From positions 806,001 through 870,000 of the forward strand of contig NZ_WTVH02000010.1 in NCBI RefSeq assembly GCF_012910785.2: 64,000 bases of DNA. Direction: 5' to 3'. The DNA is from Aromatoleum buckelii. Its GTDB lineage: Bacteria; Pseudomonadota; Gammaproteobacteria; Burkholderiales; Rhodocyclaceae. The notes beneath the pieces are model-generated. The model saw only the letters and a program-made list of their open reading frames with translations, did not search any database and had not been told where the DNA came from. Position numbers and translations under genes: made by a program. Below, piece by piece: positions 17,284 through 25,621 of this stretch. Each line of letters begins with the position of its first letter. Position 1 is the first letter of the stretch.

Positions 17284-18855
17284 ATGAGTTTTGACAATAC
17301 CGCGCGATACGGAACGATGAACGCGGCCGACGAAATCATCGGTCGCCCCCTTTCCCTGGGTCTCGGCGAGCAGGCCGCGATCGTCAGCGGCGACCGCTCG
17401 GTGAGCTATCGCGAACTGAATGCGATGGTCAATCGCACCGGTAACGCGCTGAAGGAGCACGGCCTCGTCAAGGGAGAGCGAGTACTTTTCCTCATGGACG
17501 ACTCCCCCGAAATGGTCGCGGCCTACCTTGGCACGCTGCGCATCGGCGCCGTCTCGGTCGCGCTCAACGTCCGCCTCGCGCCGCGCGACGTACGCTACGT
17601 CATCGAGGACAGCGAGTGCCGGGTGCTGATGATCGATGCCGAGTTTGTGCACCTGTACGAGGAAATCGCCGGTGAGCTCGCATCCCGGCCGTTGGTGGTC
17701 GTCCGCGGCGCCGCGCCTCCCGCGGGTTGCGTGTCGCTCGAGAGCTTCGTCGCGGGCTGCTCCGATGCGCTCGAATCGGAGCCGGCGGCACCGAACGACG
17801 TCGCATTCTGGGTCTACTCGTCCGGCACCACCGGCCGGCCGAAGGCGGTGATGCATACGCACGAATGCGTGCTGATCGCCGACCAGATGGAGCGCGAGTA
17901 TTTCGGCGTCGTGCCGGGAGACCGCATCTTCACCACATCCAAGATGTTTTTCGGCTGGGCGCTCGGCCATTCGCTGATGGGCGGGCTGCGTTGCGGGGCG
18001 ACCGTGATCATCGCGCCGGGCTGGCCGGACCCGGCACTTATGGCCGGCATCATCGAGCGCCACAAGCCGACGCTTTTTTTCAGCACACCGGTGATGTATC
18101 GCAACCTGCTGCGCGAAGGCGTCGCCGAAACGCCCGCCTGCCGCGAGATCCGCTATTTCCTGTCGGCCGGCGAGAAGCTCCCCGAAACGCTTTACCAGCG
18201 CTGGCTCGAAGTCTGCGGCAAACCGATCATCGACGGCATCGGCGCTTCCGAGACGATCTTCCTGTTTCTCGTCAACGACTCGCTCGAGCAGCGGCCGGGT
18301 TCCTGCGGCAAGAAGGTGCCGTGGGCCGAAGTCCGCCTCGTCGATGAAGCCGGCGAAGAGATCGTCACCCCTGACGTGCCCGGGCTGATCGCGATCAGGA
18401 CGCCGTCACAGTTCGCCGGTTACTGGAAGCAGCCCGAGCTGACCGCGAAGGCGCTGCGGGACGGCTGGTACTACCCGGGCGACATGTTCAGTTTCGACCG
18501 CGACGGGTACTGGTACCACAACGGGCGCGCCGACGACATGCTGAAAATCTCCGGGCAATGGGTGAGCCCGTCGGAGATCGAATCCTGTGCAATGACCGCG
18601 CCGGGTATCTCCGAGGCCGCGGTCGTCGGCATCCAGCAGGACGACGGGCTGATGCGTCTCGCGCTGATCGCCGTGGCGAAGGATCCGACGGCCAACGAGG
18701 CGCGGCTGTCCGAGGAAGTGCTCAAGACGCTGAAAGCGAACCTGTCGATCTACAAGTGCCCGCGCACGATCCGCTTCGTCGAGGAGCTGCCGCGCACCGC
18801 CACCGGCAAGATCCAGAAATACCGTTTGCGGGAAATGATGAAAACGGCCGCATGA
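17284..18855 (+). CDS. Acid-CoA ligase, benzoate-CoA-ligase-like
   Basis: ATP- and CoA-dependent ligase of the ANL superfamily, 523 residues, the size typical of benzoate-type aryl-CoA ligases. Motifs: P-loop-like YSSGTTGRPK (about 178-187) with MHTH after it, the substrate pocket TSKMFFGWALGHSLMGGLRCGATVII, hinge DGWYYPGDMF, and the C-terminal catalytic lysine in GKIQKYRLRE. The FFxYGLG-like sequence of benzoate-CoA ligases is here FFGWALG, consistent with a somewhat different acyl pocket. It should activate the imported acid as the first step of the pathway. The gene begins 19 bases after the dctP terminator. Confidence 0.88.
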   Translation: MSFDNTARYGTMNAADEIIGRPLSLGLGEQAAIVSGDRSVSYRELNAMVNRTGNALKEHGLVKGERVLFLMDDSPEMVAAYLGTLRIGAVSVALNVRLAPRDVRYVIEDSECRVLMIDAEFVHLYEEIAGELASRPLVVVRGAAPPAGCVSLESFVAGCSDALESEPAAPNDVAFWVYSSGTTGRPKAVMHTHECVLIADQMEREYFGVVPGDRIFTTSKMFFGWALGHSLMGGLRCGATVIIAPGWPDPALMAGIIERHKPTLFFSTPVMYRNLLREGVAETPACREIRYFLSAGEKLPETLYQRWLEVCGKPIIDGIGASETIFLFLVNDSLEQRPGSCGKKVPWAEVRLVDEAGEEIVTPDVPGLIAIRTPSQFAGYWKQPELTAKALRDGWYYPGDMFSFDRDGYWYHNGRADDMLKISGQWVSPSEIESCAMTAPGISEAAVVGIQQDDGLMRLALIAVAKDPTANEARLSEEVLKTLKANLSIYKCPRTIRFVEELPRTATGKIQKYRLREMMKTAA

Positions 18856-18870
18856 CGTGAACGACGTCGG

Positions 18871-18905
18871 GGGTTGGCCGGGCATGGCTCCAGCCCGGCC
18901 AACCC
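18871..18905. terminator. Hairpin between convergent CoA ligase and MFS genes
   Basis: Perfect 13-bp stem GGGTTGGCCGGGC (18871-18883) and GCCCGGCCAACCC (18893-18905), 9-base loop. No T-run, but the position between converging genes supports a terminator role for both. Confidence 0.65.
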
Positions 18906-18975
18906 GACGCGGCTTTGCAGCAGCAAGCACATAAACGTCGGTCAAAAGACCGCCGTTGTTTCGTCCCGGCGTTCT

Positions 18976-20220
18976 TCAGCAGCCCGAGCTGCCTCCTTCT
19001 GCGACCGCATGTTCCGCGGGAGCGCTGCGCGTATCCCGCTTCGGGCGTTCGATCCCCAGCAGCAACAGGCCGGCGGCAACTCCGGTCACGGCGGCCCCCG
19101 CCATGAGACCGGTCGCGGCGCGCCAGTCTCCGCCGCCCGCGGTAACGGCTGCCGCGATCGCCGGCGGCCCGACGAACTGGCCGAGGTTCGACCCCTGCAC
19201 GAGCAGTCCATTGACCGCCCCGATGTGCCGCGGCGACGGCGCATGGGCGGTCAGGCCCGAGAACGCGGCAGCCGGGAGAATGCCGCCGACAGACGTAAAC
19301 AGCAGGCACAGGCCGTAGCGCAGCGCGTCCGGCAGGCGCTCGTCGAAAATGCCGAACGCGCACGCCAGCATGAACAGCGAGGTCCCGCAGATGAGGGTGC
19401 CGCGGCGGATATTGCGGTGGACGAGCCAGCCGCCGAATATGTTGCCCGGCACGTTTGCCGCGACCACCCCTGCGGTCAGCGCGCCGGCGAGCGACACCGA
19501 AAGGCCGCGGTGCTCGACGAGGAAGCTCGGCAGCCACACCATCAGCGTGAACCACTGCAGCGTATACGTGAAAAACGCGGCGGTCAGGCACCACGCGCCC
19601 GGACTGCGCAGGGTGTCGAGGATCACGCCGGAAGCGGGGCCCCTGGCGACGTTCGCCGGGGCGACGAAACGCTGGCGCATGCGGTAGAGCAGCGTCGCGC
19701 AGGCGAGCGTGGCGCCGGCGAGAACGAGCCACAGTCCCCGCCAGCCGAGCGACGGGAGCAGGAACGGCGCCGTCAGCATCACAATACTGCTGCCGAACGG
19801 CAGGTAGATGCTCCACAGGCCGAGCGCGAGGCGGTAGTCCCGTGGCGCCGTGCTGCGCGTGATCAGCGAGGGGAGGGTGACGACGACGGCGATGAAGCCG
19901 CTGCCTTCGAGCACGCGGGACACCAGCAGCAGCGTGTAACTCTGCGCGAAAGCGCCGAGGAGCGCGCCCAACACCATCATCGTGAGCCCGAGCAGCGCCA
20001 GGCGAAGCTCGCCGACGCGGGCGCTTGCGCCGCCGAAAAACAGCGCGCAACAGCCGCCCAACGTCGCGAACGTCGACATCACCCAGCCCGCCTCGACCAT
20101 CGTCAGCCCGAGCTGGTCGCGCACCGCCGGCAGCGCGGGCGGGACTTTGCCGATGGCGGCTGCCGCCACCATGCCTGAAAAGATCGCGATGCCTACCGCG
20201 GCCCATGACGTCTTCTGCAT
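18976..20220 (-). CDS. Major facilitator superfamily transporter
   Basis: 414-residue membrane protein with 12 predicted spans. Family signs include the long hydrophobic segments from residue 1, the GGASARVGELR loop 2-3 stretch (a relaxed form of the MFS GxxxDRxGRR motif) and the central cytoplasmic loop near residue 200. Probably exports or imports an acid or an intermediate of the island pathway; direction and substrate are unknown. It is divergent from the second SDR gene, and operator C lies only about 25 bases before its start codon, so it is very likely under the same repressor as the catabolic genes. Confidence 0.85.
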   Translation of the reverse strand: MQKTSWAAVGIAIFSGMVAAAAIGKVPPALPAVRDQLGLTMVEAGWVMSTFATLGGCCALFFGGASARVGELRLALLGLTMMVLGALLGAFAQSYTLLLVSRVLEGSGFIAVVVTLPSLITRSTAPRDYRLALGLWSIYLPFGSSIVMLTAPFLLPSLGWRGLWLVLAGATLACATLLYRMRQRFVAPANVARGPASGVILDTLRSPGAWCLTAAFFTYTLQWFTLMVWLPSFLVEHRGLSVSLAGALTAGVVAANVPGNIFGGWLVHRNIRRGTLICGTSLFMLACAFGIFDERLPDALRYGLCLLFTSVGGILPAAAFSGLTAHAPSPRHIGAVNGLLVQGSNLGQFVGPPAIAAAVTAGGGDWRAATGLMAGAAVTGVAAGLLLLGIERPKRDTRSAPAEHAVAEGGSSGC

Positions 20221-20245
20221 TGCTTTCCCCCGAAGTGTGGATGAA

Positions 20246-20263
20246 TGATTGAGCGCTCAGTCA
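20246..20263. promoter_or_regulatory. TetR-type operator, site C (MFS gene)
   Basis: TGATTGA-GCGC-TCAGTCA, matching TGAnTGA-N4-TCAnTCA at every fixed base; the inner ten bases TGAGCGCTCA are a perfect palindrome. It is about 25 bases upstream of the minus-strand MFS start codon. Confidence 0.72.
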
Positions 20264-20528
20264 CAACAGTCAACTGCGTGCGATGCGAAAACCGTTGCCC
20301 GGCTTCTCGATCCGACGCCTTCCCAAGGTGGCGAACGTCGATCGACAACCGGTGTCCGCGAGCGTCGTAGATAAAGGGTCGATCTCTTTCGTGTTACATC
20401 ATGCAACGGGATATTTCTTGTTCCCGCGACGATGACGCTCGCCTGATCGGGGCTGTGCCAACGCGTGCCAGGGTGGCTTTAACGCGTAGACGAGAGGATT
20501 CCTGCATCAGGGGGTTGACTTGATAGAC

Positions 20529-20546
20529 TGACTGAACAATCATTCA
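20529..20546. promoter_or_regulatory. TetR-type operator, site D (second SDR/crotonase operon)
   Basis: TGACTGA-ACAA-TCATTCA, again matching every fixed base of the shared pattern. It begins 8 bases after a -35-like TTGACT. Confidence 0.72.
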
Positions 20547-20671
20547 TACACCGGCTGCGCTTCCATACGAAACCAGGCGCGGCGTGTGACAAAAGGGGTT
20601 CGTGAGTGGCAAGGCCGGCATCCGGACACCCGACCAGGCAAAAACTTTGTGAATCAGGAGGCGAGAACAAA

Positions 20672-21418
20672 ATGCGGCTTGACGGAAAAACTGCAGTAGT
20701 CACCGGCGGAGCATCGGGGATCGGCCTGGCGACCGCGGAAACGCTGGCGCGCGCCGGGGCTTATGTGCTGATCGGCGACATCAACGAGCAGAAAGGCGCC
20801 GCCGTCGCCGGCGCGTTGTGCGAACAGCATCTGGGCGTGGATTTCATCCGCCTCGACGTCACCGATCTCGATTCGATCGCCGCGTTCAAGGACGAGGCCT
20901 ACCGCCGCCGCCCCCAGATCGACATCGTCGCGAACGTCGCGGGGTGGGGCAAGATCCAGCCGTTCATGGAGAACACGCCGGACTTCTGGCGCAAGGTCAT
21001 CGACCTCAACCTCCTCGGGCCGATCGCGGTTTCGCACGCGTTCCTGCCGCAGATGATCGAGCGCGGCGCGGGCAAGATCGTCACCGTCGCGAGCGATGCG
21101 GGGCGCGTCGGCAGCCTCGGGGAAACCGTGTATTCCGGAGCGAAGGGCGGTGCGATCGCATTCACCAAGTCGCTCGCCCGCGAAGTCGCGCGTTACAACA
21201 TCAACGTCAATTGTGTCTGCCCGGGACCGACCGACACGCCGCTGTTGCAGGCGGTGCCGGAGAAGCACCGCGAGGCCTTCGTCAAGGCGACGCCGATGCG
21301 GCGCCTTGCCAAGCCGTCCGAACTTGCCGATGCAGTGCTGTTCTTCGCCAGCGACCGGGCGAGTTTCATCACCGGCCAGGTCATCAGCGTGAGCGGCGGT
21401 CTGACCCTCGCGGGCTGA
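20672..21418 (+). CDS. Short-chain dehydrogenase/reductase
   Basis: Classical SDR of 248 residues: TGGASGIG at 11-18, catalytic S141, Y154 and K158 ([10 protein letters not shown]), C-terminal [11 protein letters not shown]. The start at 20672 is chosen for its strong ribosome-binding site; an upstream in-frame ATG lacks one. It leads an operon with two crotonase-type genes and TetR. With the other SDR of the island it could oxidise successive hydroxyacyl-CoA intermediates. Position 90-91 reads VAGWG instead of NNAG (ANVAGWG), a variant of the usual NNAG motif. Confidence 0.85.
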   Translation: MRLDGKTAVVTGGASGIGLATAETLARAGAYVLIGDINEQKGAAVAGALCEQHLGVDFIRLDVTDLDSIAAFKDEAYRRRPQIDIVANVAGWGKIQPFMENTPDFWRKVIDLNLLGPIAVSHAFLPQMIERGAGKIVTVASDAGRVGSLGETVYSGAKGGAIAFTKSLAREVARYNINVNCVCPGPTDTPLLQAVPEKHREAFVKATPMRRLAKPSELADAVLFFASDRASFITGQVISVSGGLTLAG

Positions 21419-21485
21419 CCGGTTCCCTGCCAGCCCAATCCCAAACCCCAATCCTTTCCCAACAGTCAATCATCAGGAGAATTTC

Positions 21486-22304
21486 ATGTACAAGCTGAAA
21501 GCTGCCGAATGGCGCCCCGAGCATTTCAAGCTGGAAGTCGCCGACCGCGTTGCGACGATCACCCTGAACCGTCCCGAGCGCAAGAATCCGCTGACCTTCG
21601 AGAGCTACGCCGAGCTGCGCGACACCTTCCACAAGCTGCAGTATGTCGATGACGTCCGCAGCGTGGTCATCACCGGCGCCGGCGGCAACTTCTGCTCGGG
21701 CGGCGACGTGCACGACATCATCGGGCCGCTGACGAAGATGGACATGAACGGCCTGCTGACTTTCACGCGCATGACCGGCAACCTCGTCAAGGAAATGCGC
21801 AACTGCCCGCAGCCGATTATCTCGGCGGTCGACGGCATCTGCGCCGGCGCCGGCGCGATCGTGTCGATGGCGTCCGACCTGCGCTACGCAACGCCCGAAG
21901 CGAAGACCGCGTTCCTGTTCGTGCGCGTGGGCCTCGCCGGCTGCGACATGGGTGCGTGCAGCATCCTGCCGCGCATCATCGGCCAGGGGCGCGCTTCAGA
22001 GCTCCTTTACACCGGCCGCTCGATGAGCGCCGAGGAAGGCCGCGCCTGGGGCTACTTCAACGACATCGTGCCCGCCGAGAAGGTGCTCGAACGCGCGCAG
22101 GAGATGGCGCTGTCGCTCGCCAACGGCCCGGCGTTTGCGCATTCGATGACGAAGAAGTGCCTGCACCAGGAATGGAACCAGACGATCGAGCAGGCGCTCG
22201 AGACCGAGGCCGAAGCCCAGGCGATCTGCATGCAGACGAAGGACTTCACGCGCGCCTACAACGCGTTCGTGAACAAGCAGGTGCCGAAGTTCGAAGGCAA
22301 CTGA
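21486..22304 (+). CDS. Crotonase-fold protein (enoyl-CoA hydratase/isomerase family)
   Basis: 272-residue crotonase family member. The first oxyanion-hole loop is [10 protein letters not shown] (66-75) and the second [11 protein letters not shown] (114-124). At the place where hydratases carry the first catalytic Glu (GxPE), this protein reads [22 protein letters not shown], so that Glu is missing. It may therefore be a hydratase acting with other residues on a dienoyl-CoA, an isomerase or a C-C lyase or hydrolase. It is 67 bases after the SDR gene and has a good ribosome-binding site. The exact reaction is unassigned. Confidence 0.82.
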   Translation: MYKLKAAEWRPEHFKLEVADRVATITLNRPERKNPLTFESYAELRDTFHKLQYVDDVRSVVITGAGGNFCSGGDVHDIIGPLTKMDMNGLLTFTRMTGNLVKEMRNCPQPIISAVDGICAGAGAIVSMASDLRYATPEAKTAFLFVRVGLAGCDMGACSILPRIIGQGRASELLYTGRSMSAEEGRAWGYFNDIVPAEKVLERAQEMALSLANGPAFAHSMTKKCLHQEWNQTIEQALETEAEAQAICMQTKDFTRAYNAFVNKQVPKFEGN

Positions 22305-22623
22305 GCCGCAAACGGCAGCGCCCCGGTGTCGGTACGGCGTCGGGGCAGGGAGGGGAAGACATGGCCGCGCGGCCATGGGAGGCGGCGCCAGAGGGCGTCG
22401 TCCCTTGCGCCGCTGCGGCTTCCGCCGGAACGTGGCTCTGGCGATCCGCTTTCGGGGCATCGCATCGAACGGCTTGCGTGATACCACGCTGCTCATCTCC
22501 TCCGACGTCCGCAAACGCCGGCGATGCCCCTTTTTATTCTTGACCGCGCCGTGCCGATTCCCCTTTCAGCGGACGCCGTAGCAGCGCCCCGGGCCGGGAG
22601 TCGGGTTCCATCGGGAGGGATTT
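22305..22623 (+). other. Gap between the two crotonase genes, with hairpin and 18-bp palindrome
   Basis: 319 bases. Right after the stop is a stem GCCCCG/CGGGGC (about 22320-22346), a possible terminator. A perfect 18-bp palindrome lies at 22360-22377. Short open frames here lack ribosome-binding sites and protein-like composition, so no gene is called. Confidence 0.5.
22360..22377. repeat. Perfect 18-bp palindrome
   Basis: CATGGCCGCGCGGCCATG is its own reverse complement. Function unknown; it is unrelated to the TGA-type operators of the island. Confidence 0.7.
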
Positions 22624-23385
22624 ATGATTTCGCTAACTATTGAAGCTTCGGTCGCGACGGTGACGCTGTGCCGCTCCCCGGTCAATGCGATCAACGAGGA
22701 ATGGATCGAGCAGCTCGACGGCATCCTGGCCGAGATCGAACGCATGCCGCGCGTCAACGTGCTGTGGATTCGCAGCGGCGAGCGGGTGTTCTGCGCCGGC
22801 GCGGACCTGGAGCTGATCCGCTCGCTGTTCGACAGCGAGACCGGGCGCAGGCAGATGATCGCGATGACGCGCCGAATGCAGGAAGTGTATGCGCGCCTCG
22901 AACGTCTCCCGCAGGTGTCGGTCGTCGAGATCGGCGGTGCGGCGATGGGCGGCGGCTTCGAACTCGCGCTGGCGTGCGATCTGCGCGTCGTCGCCGACTC
23001 CGCCCGGATCGGCCTGCCCGAAGCGCGGCTGGGCCTCCTGCCGGCGGCCGGCGGCACGCAGCGCATGACGCGCATCTGCGGCGAGGCGGTCGCCCGGCGG
23101 CTGATCCTCGGTGCCGAAGTCATCGGCGGCGCAGAAGCGGTGGCGCTCGGCTGTGCCCACTGGGTCGCGCCTGCTGCCGAGCTGGAATCGGTCACGCGCG
23201 CCGTGGTCGAACGCATTGCGGCGCTGCCGGGTATGGCGCTTGCCGAATGCAAGCGCTGCATCGACGTTGCGGTCGCCGCCGAGGAAAATGGATTCGAAGT
23301 GGAACTCGCCGGCAGCGCGGCGCTGCTCGCCGACGCCGAGACGCAGCGGCGCGTGCAGCAATTCCTCGACAAGCAGCGGCAGTAA
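22624..23385 (+). CDS. Enoyl-CoA hydratase/isomerase family protein
   Basis: 253-residue crotonase family member. Oxyanion-hole loops are ERVFCAGADLELI (53-65) and GGAAMGGGFELALACDLR (104-121), and the catalytic Glu is present as E133 in GLPEARLGLLPAAGGTQRM. Expected to hydrate or isomerise an enoyl- or dienoyl-CoA in the island pathway. It is separated from the preceding crotonase gene by 319 bases and is 136 bases before the TetR gene. Confidence 0.87.
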   Translation: MISLTIEASVATVTLCRSPVNAINEEWIEQLDGILAEIERMPRVNVLWIRSGERVFCAGADLELIRSLFDSETGRRQMIAMTRRMQEVYARLERLPQVSVVEIGGAAMGGGFELALACDLRVVADSARIGLPEARLGLLPAAGGTQRMTRICGEAVARRLILGAEVIGGAEAVALGCAHWVAPAAELESVTRAVVERIAALPGMALAECKRCIDVAVAAEENGFEVELAGSAALLADAETQRRVQQFLDKQRQ

Positions 23386-23521
23386 ATGGCACAGGCACCG
23401 CGGTGCCGGGCTGGCATGACGGCGGGCGCGGAAACACGCACGCACTGGTGGCACAATACGATGTCCAGCGCGATTCCGGCGCCGGCCAGCGGCAGCAACA
23501 GAACATCCCCGAGGAACGATC

Positions 23522-24262
23522 ATGAGTTCAGCAGAGAGCGTCAAGAGCGTGGTTTCCGACCCGAAACTGGTCGAGGAGCGCCGTCACCAGATCATCCGCG
23601 CGGCGACGAAGCTTTTTTCCGAAGAAGGCTACTACACGACGACCATTCTGCAGATCGCCCGCGAGGCCAAGGTGAGCACCGGGCTGATCTACCAGTACTT
23701 CGGCGACAAGGACGACATCCTGTTCCTGACGCTGAAGCAGGTGCTCGACACTTACGAGAACGAGATTCCGCGCCAGATCGAAGGCCTGACGCACCCGGTC
23801 GAGCGACTGTGCCGGGCGATCTGGGCGTATTGCGCGATCGTCGATGCGCAGCGCGACGCGACGGTGCTCGCCTATCGCTCGACGAAGTCGTTGCGTGCCG
23901 ATCGGCGCGGTCTGATCATGGACGGCGAAACCCGTACCAATCGCCTGATCGAGAAGGCGATTCGCGCGTGCACCACGGGCGGTTTCATGCGCCCGATCAA
24001 TGAGCATCTCCTGTCTTACCAGTGCGTCACGTTCGCGCATGCGTGGGCGCTGAAATACTGGGCGTTCCGCGATCGCTACACGCTCGCCGAATACGTCGAT
24101 GAAGGCCTCCAGCTGATGGTCGAACCTTTCCTCACGACCAAGGGCAAGACGGTGCTGACGCGAATCCGCCAGAGCGCAGCGGAGGCGGTGAGCGAAGCTC
24201 CCGCCTCCGCTGCGGCAACTGCCACCGCCGCCTCGGCCGGCGTCAAATCGTCCAACGACTGA
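23522..24262 (+). CDS. TetR/AcrR-family transcriptional regulator, probable regulator of the island
   Basis: 246 residues. The N-terminal DNA-binding domain (about 20-66) reads HQIIRAATKLFSEEGYYTTTILQIAREAKVSTGLIYQYFGDKDDI, a textbook TetR helix-turn-helix. The C-terminal ligand domain contains LTHPVERLCRAIWAYCAIVDAQRDATVLAYRSTKSL, and a low-complexity Ala/Ser tail follows. The four palindromes in the island resemble the TGAATGA-type sites of acyl-CoA-responsive TetR repressors such as Bacillus FadR, so a CoA thioester is the likely inducer; this is inference. No copy of the palindrome precedes its own gene, so autoregulation is not evident. Confidence 0.88.
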   Translation: MSSAESVKSVVSDPKLVEERRHQIIRAATKLFSEEGYYTTTILQIAREAKVSTGLIYQYFGDKDDILFLTLKQVLDTYENEIPRQIEGLTHPVERLCRAIWAYCAIVDAQRDATVLAYRSTKSLRADRRGLIMDGETRTNRLIEKAIRACTTGGFMRPINEHLLSYQCVTFAHAWALKYWAFRDRYTLAEYVDEGLQLMVEPFLTTKGKTVLTRIRQSAAEAVSEAPASAAATATAASAGVKSSND

Positions 24263-24349
24263 ACGGGGGTGGCGGTTCGCGAGAGCCGGGCCGCGGGACG
24301 CGGAGCGCCGCGCGCCGCACCGGAGGCGGCCGGCCGAAGCAGCGATCCG

Positions 24350-24961
24350 ATGTCCCGTCTGATCCTCCTCAACAAGCCATACGGCGTGATCTGCCAGTTT
24401 TCCGGCGACGGCGCGCACGTCACGCTCAAGGCTTTCGTCCCCGTGCCCGGCGTCTATCCCGCCGGCCGGCTAGACACCGACAGCGAAGGCCTGTTGCTGC
24501 TCACGGACGACGGCGCCCTGCAGCACCGCATCGCCGATCCGCGCCACAAGCTGCCGAAAACCTACGTCGTGCAGGTCGAGGGCGAGCCCGACGACGCGGC
24601 GCTGGCTGCGCTGCGGGGCGGGCTCGATCTGGGCGATTTCGTCACCCGTCCATGCGGCGCGCGCCGAGTCGCCGAGCCGGAGTGGCTGTGGCCGCGTGAT
24701 CCGCCCGTGCGGTTCCGCAAGAACGTGCCGACGTCGTGGCTCGAAATCGTGCTGCACGAGGGTAAGAACCGCCAGGTACGACGGATGACGGCGAAAGCCG
24801 GTTTTCCGACGCTGCGGCTGATCCGGGTCGCGATCGGCGACTGGTCGCTGTCCGGGCTCGCTCCCGGACAGTGGCGCAGCGAGCAAGTGGAAAGCGCGGC
24901 AGTGCCCGATGCGAAGCCATCCGCGGGCGGGGACGGACAGCGCAGAGGTGGGCGAAGGTAG
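24350..24961 (+). CDS. rluE: 23S rRNA pseudouridine(2457) synthase-type enzyme (RluE)
   Basis: RsuA-family pseudouridine synthase of 203 residues with no S4 domain, the layout of RluE. The catalytic Asp is in [18 protein letters not shown], and [28 protein letters not shown] is the family C-terminal motif. The start at 24350 gives the family N-terminus [18 protein letters not shown]; the longer upstream frame is GC-driven. It marks the end of the catabolic island and return to housekeeping genes. Confidence 0.88.
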   Translation: MSRLILLNKPYGVICQFSGDGAHVTLKAFVPVPGVYPAGRLDTDSEGLLLLTDDGALQHRIADPRHKLPKTYVVQVEGEPDDAALAALRGGLDLGDFVTRPCGARRVAEPEWLWPRDPPVRFRKNVPTSWLEIVLHEGKNRQVRRMTAKAGFPTLRLIRVAIGDWSLSGLAPGQWRSEQVESAAVPDAKPSAGGDGQRRGGRR

Positions 24962-24996
24962 AATTCCGCGTCGAAAACCGCCCCTGGGCTGCTGCC

Positions 24997-25455
24997 ATGT
25001 TCCTGCCACGTCGTTCCGTCCGTCACACCGTACTGTTTCTCGTGAGCTGTCTGCTCCAGGTTCCGGCCGCGCAGGCCGACTTGCCGCTCGTCGAACTCGG
25101 GGCGGGGATGTACCGCATCGAGGCGGAACTCGCGCACACCGACGAAGCGCGCCAGACCGGCCTGATGAACAGGCCCGCGATGCCGGCGCACCGCGGCATG
25201 ATCTTCGTCTTCGCCCACGACGCCCGCCATTGCATGTGGATGAAGAACACGCTGATCCCGCTGTCGGTCGCGTTTCTCGACGACGAAGGGCGCATCCTCA
25301 ACATCGAGCAGATGCAGCCGCGAAGCGAGGACAGCCACTGTGCCGCCGGCCCGGCACGCTTCGCGCTGGAAATGAACCGGGACTGGTTTGCGGGACGCAA
25401 TATCGCGCCCGGCGCCCGGATCCGCGGCATCGACCGGCTCCCCGCCGCGCGCTGA
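24997..25455 (+). CDS. DUF192 family protein, secreted
   Basis: 152 residues with an N-terminal signal peptide (to about residue 28, VPAAQA). The DUF192 core is clear: EARQTGLMNRPAMPAHRGMIFVF, then CMWMKNTLIPLSVAFLDDEGRI and C-terminal ALEMNRDWFAGRNIAPGARI. DUF192 proteins are small beta-barrel periplasmic proteins of unknown function. Starts 35 bases after rluE. Confidence 0.85.
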   Translation: MFLPRRSVRHTVLFLVSCLLQVPAAQADLPLVELGAGMYRIEAELAHTDEARQTGLMNRPAMPAHRGMIFVFAHDARHCMWMKNTLIPLSVAFLDDEGRILNIEQMQPRSEDSHCAAGPARFALEMNRDWFAGRNIAPGARIRGIDRLPAAR

Positions 25456-25621
25456 GCACACTGGTTCGTCCCGGTTTCGCCTTCCGGCTCCTGAATTAAG
25501 GGTCTTTCCCGCCGCTTATCGGCCACCGTCGCCTGTCGCCGCGCCGCGATAATTGCCGCTGCTCGTCGTTCGCCCGCATCGCGCGGGCGGCTTGCGGCGC
25601 GATGCAGGCAAGGAGCCGGCG

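Larger units (their letters stand above)
20221..20671. other. Divergent control region between MFS and SDR genes, operators C and D
   Basis: 451 bases with two copies of the shared palindrome, 20246-20263 near the MFS gene and 20529-20546 near the SDR gene. A -35-like TTGACT (20515-20520) stands just before site D, so repressor bound at D would cover the core promoter. A strong ribosome-binding site AGGAGGCGAG precedes the SDR start. No gene is seen. Confidence 0.6.
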
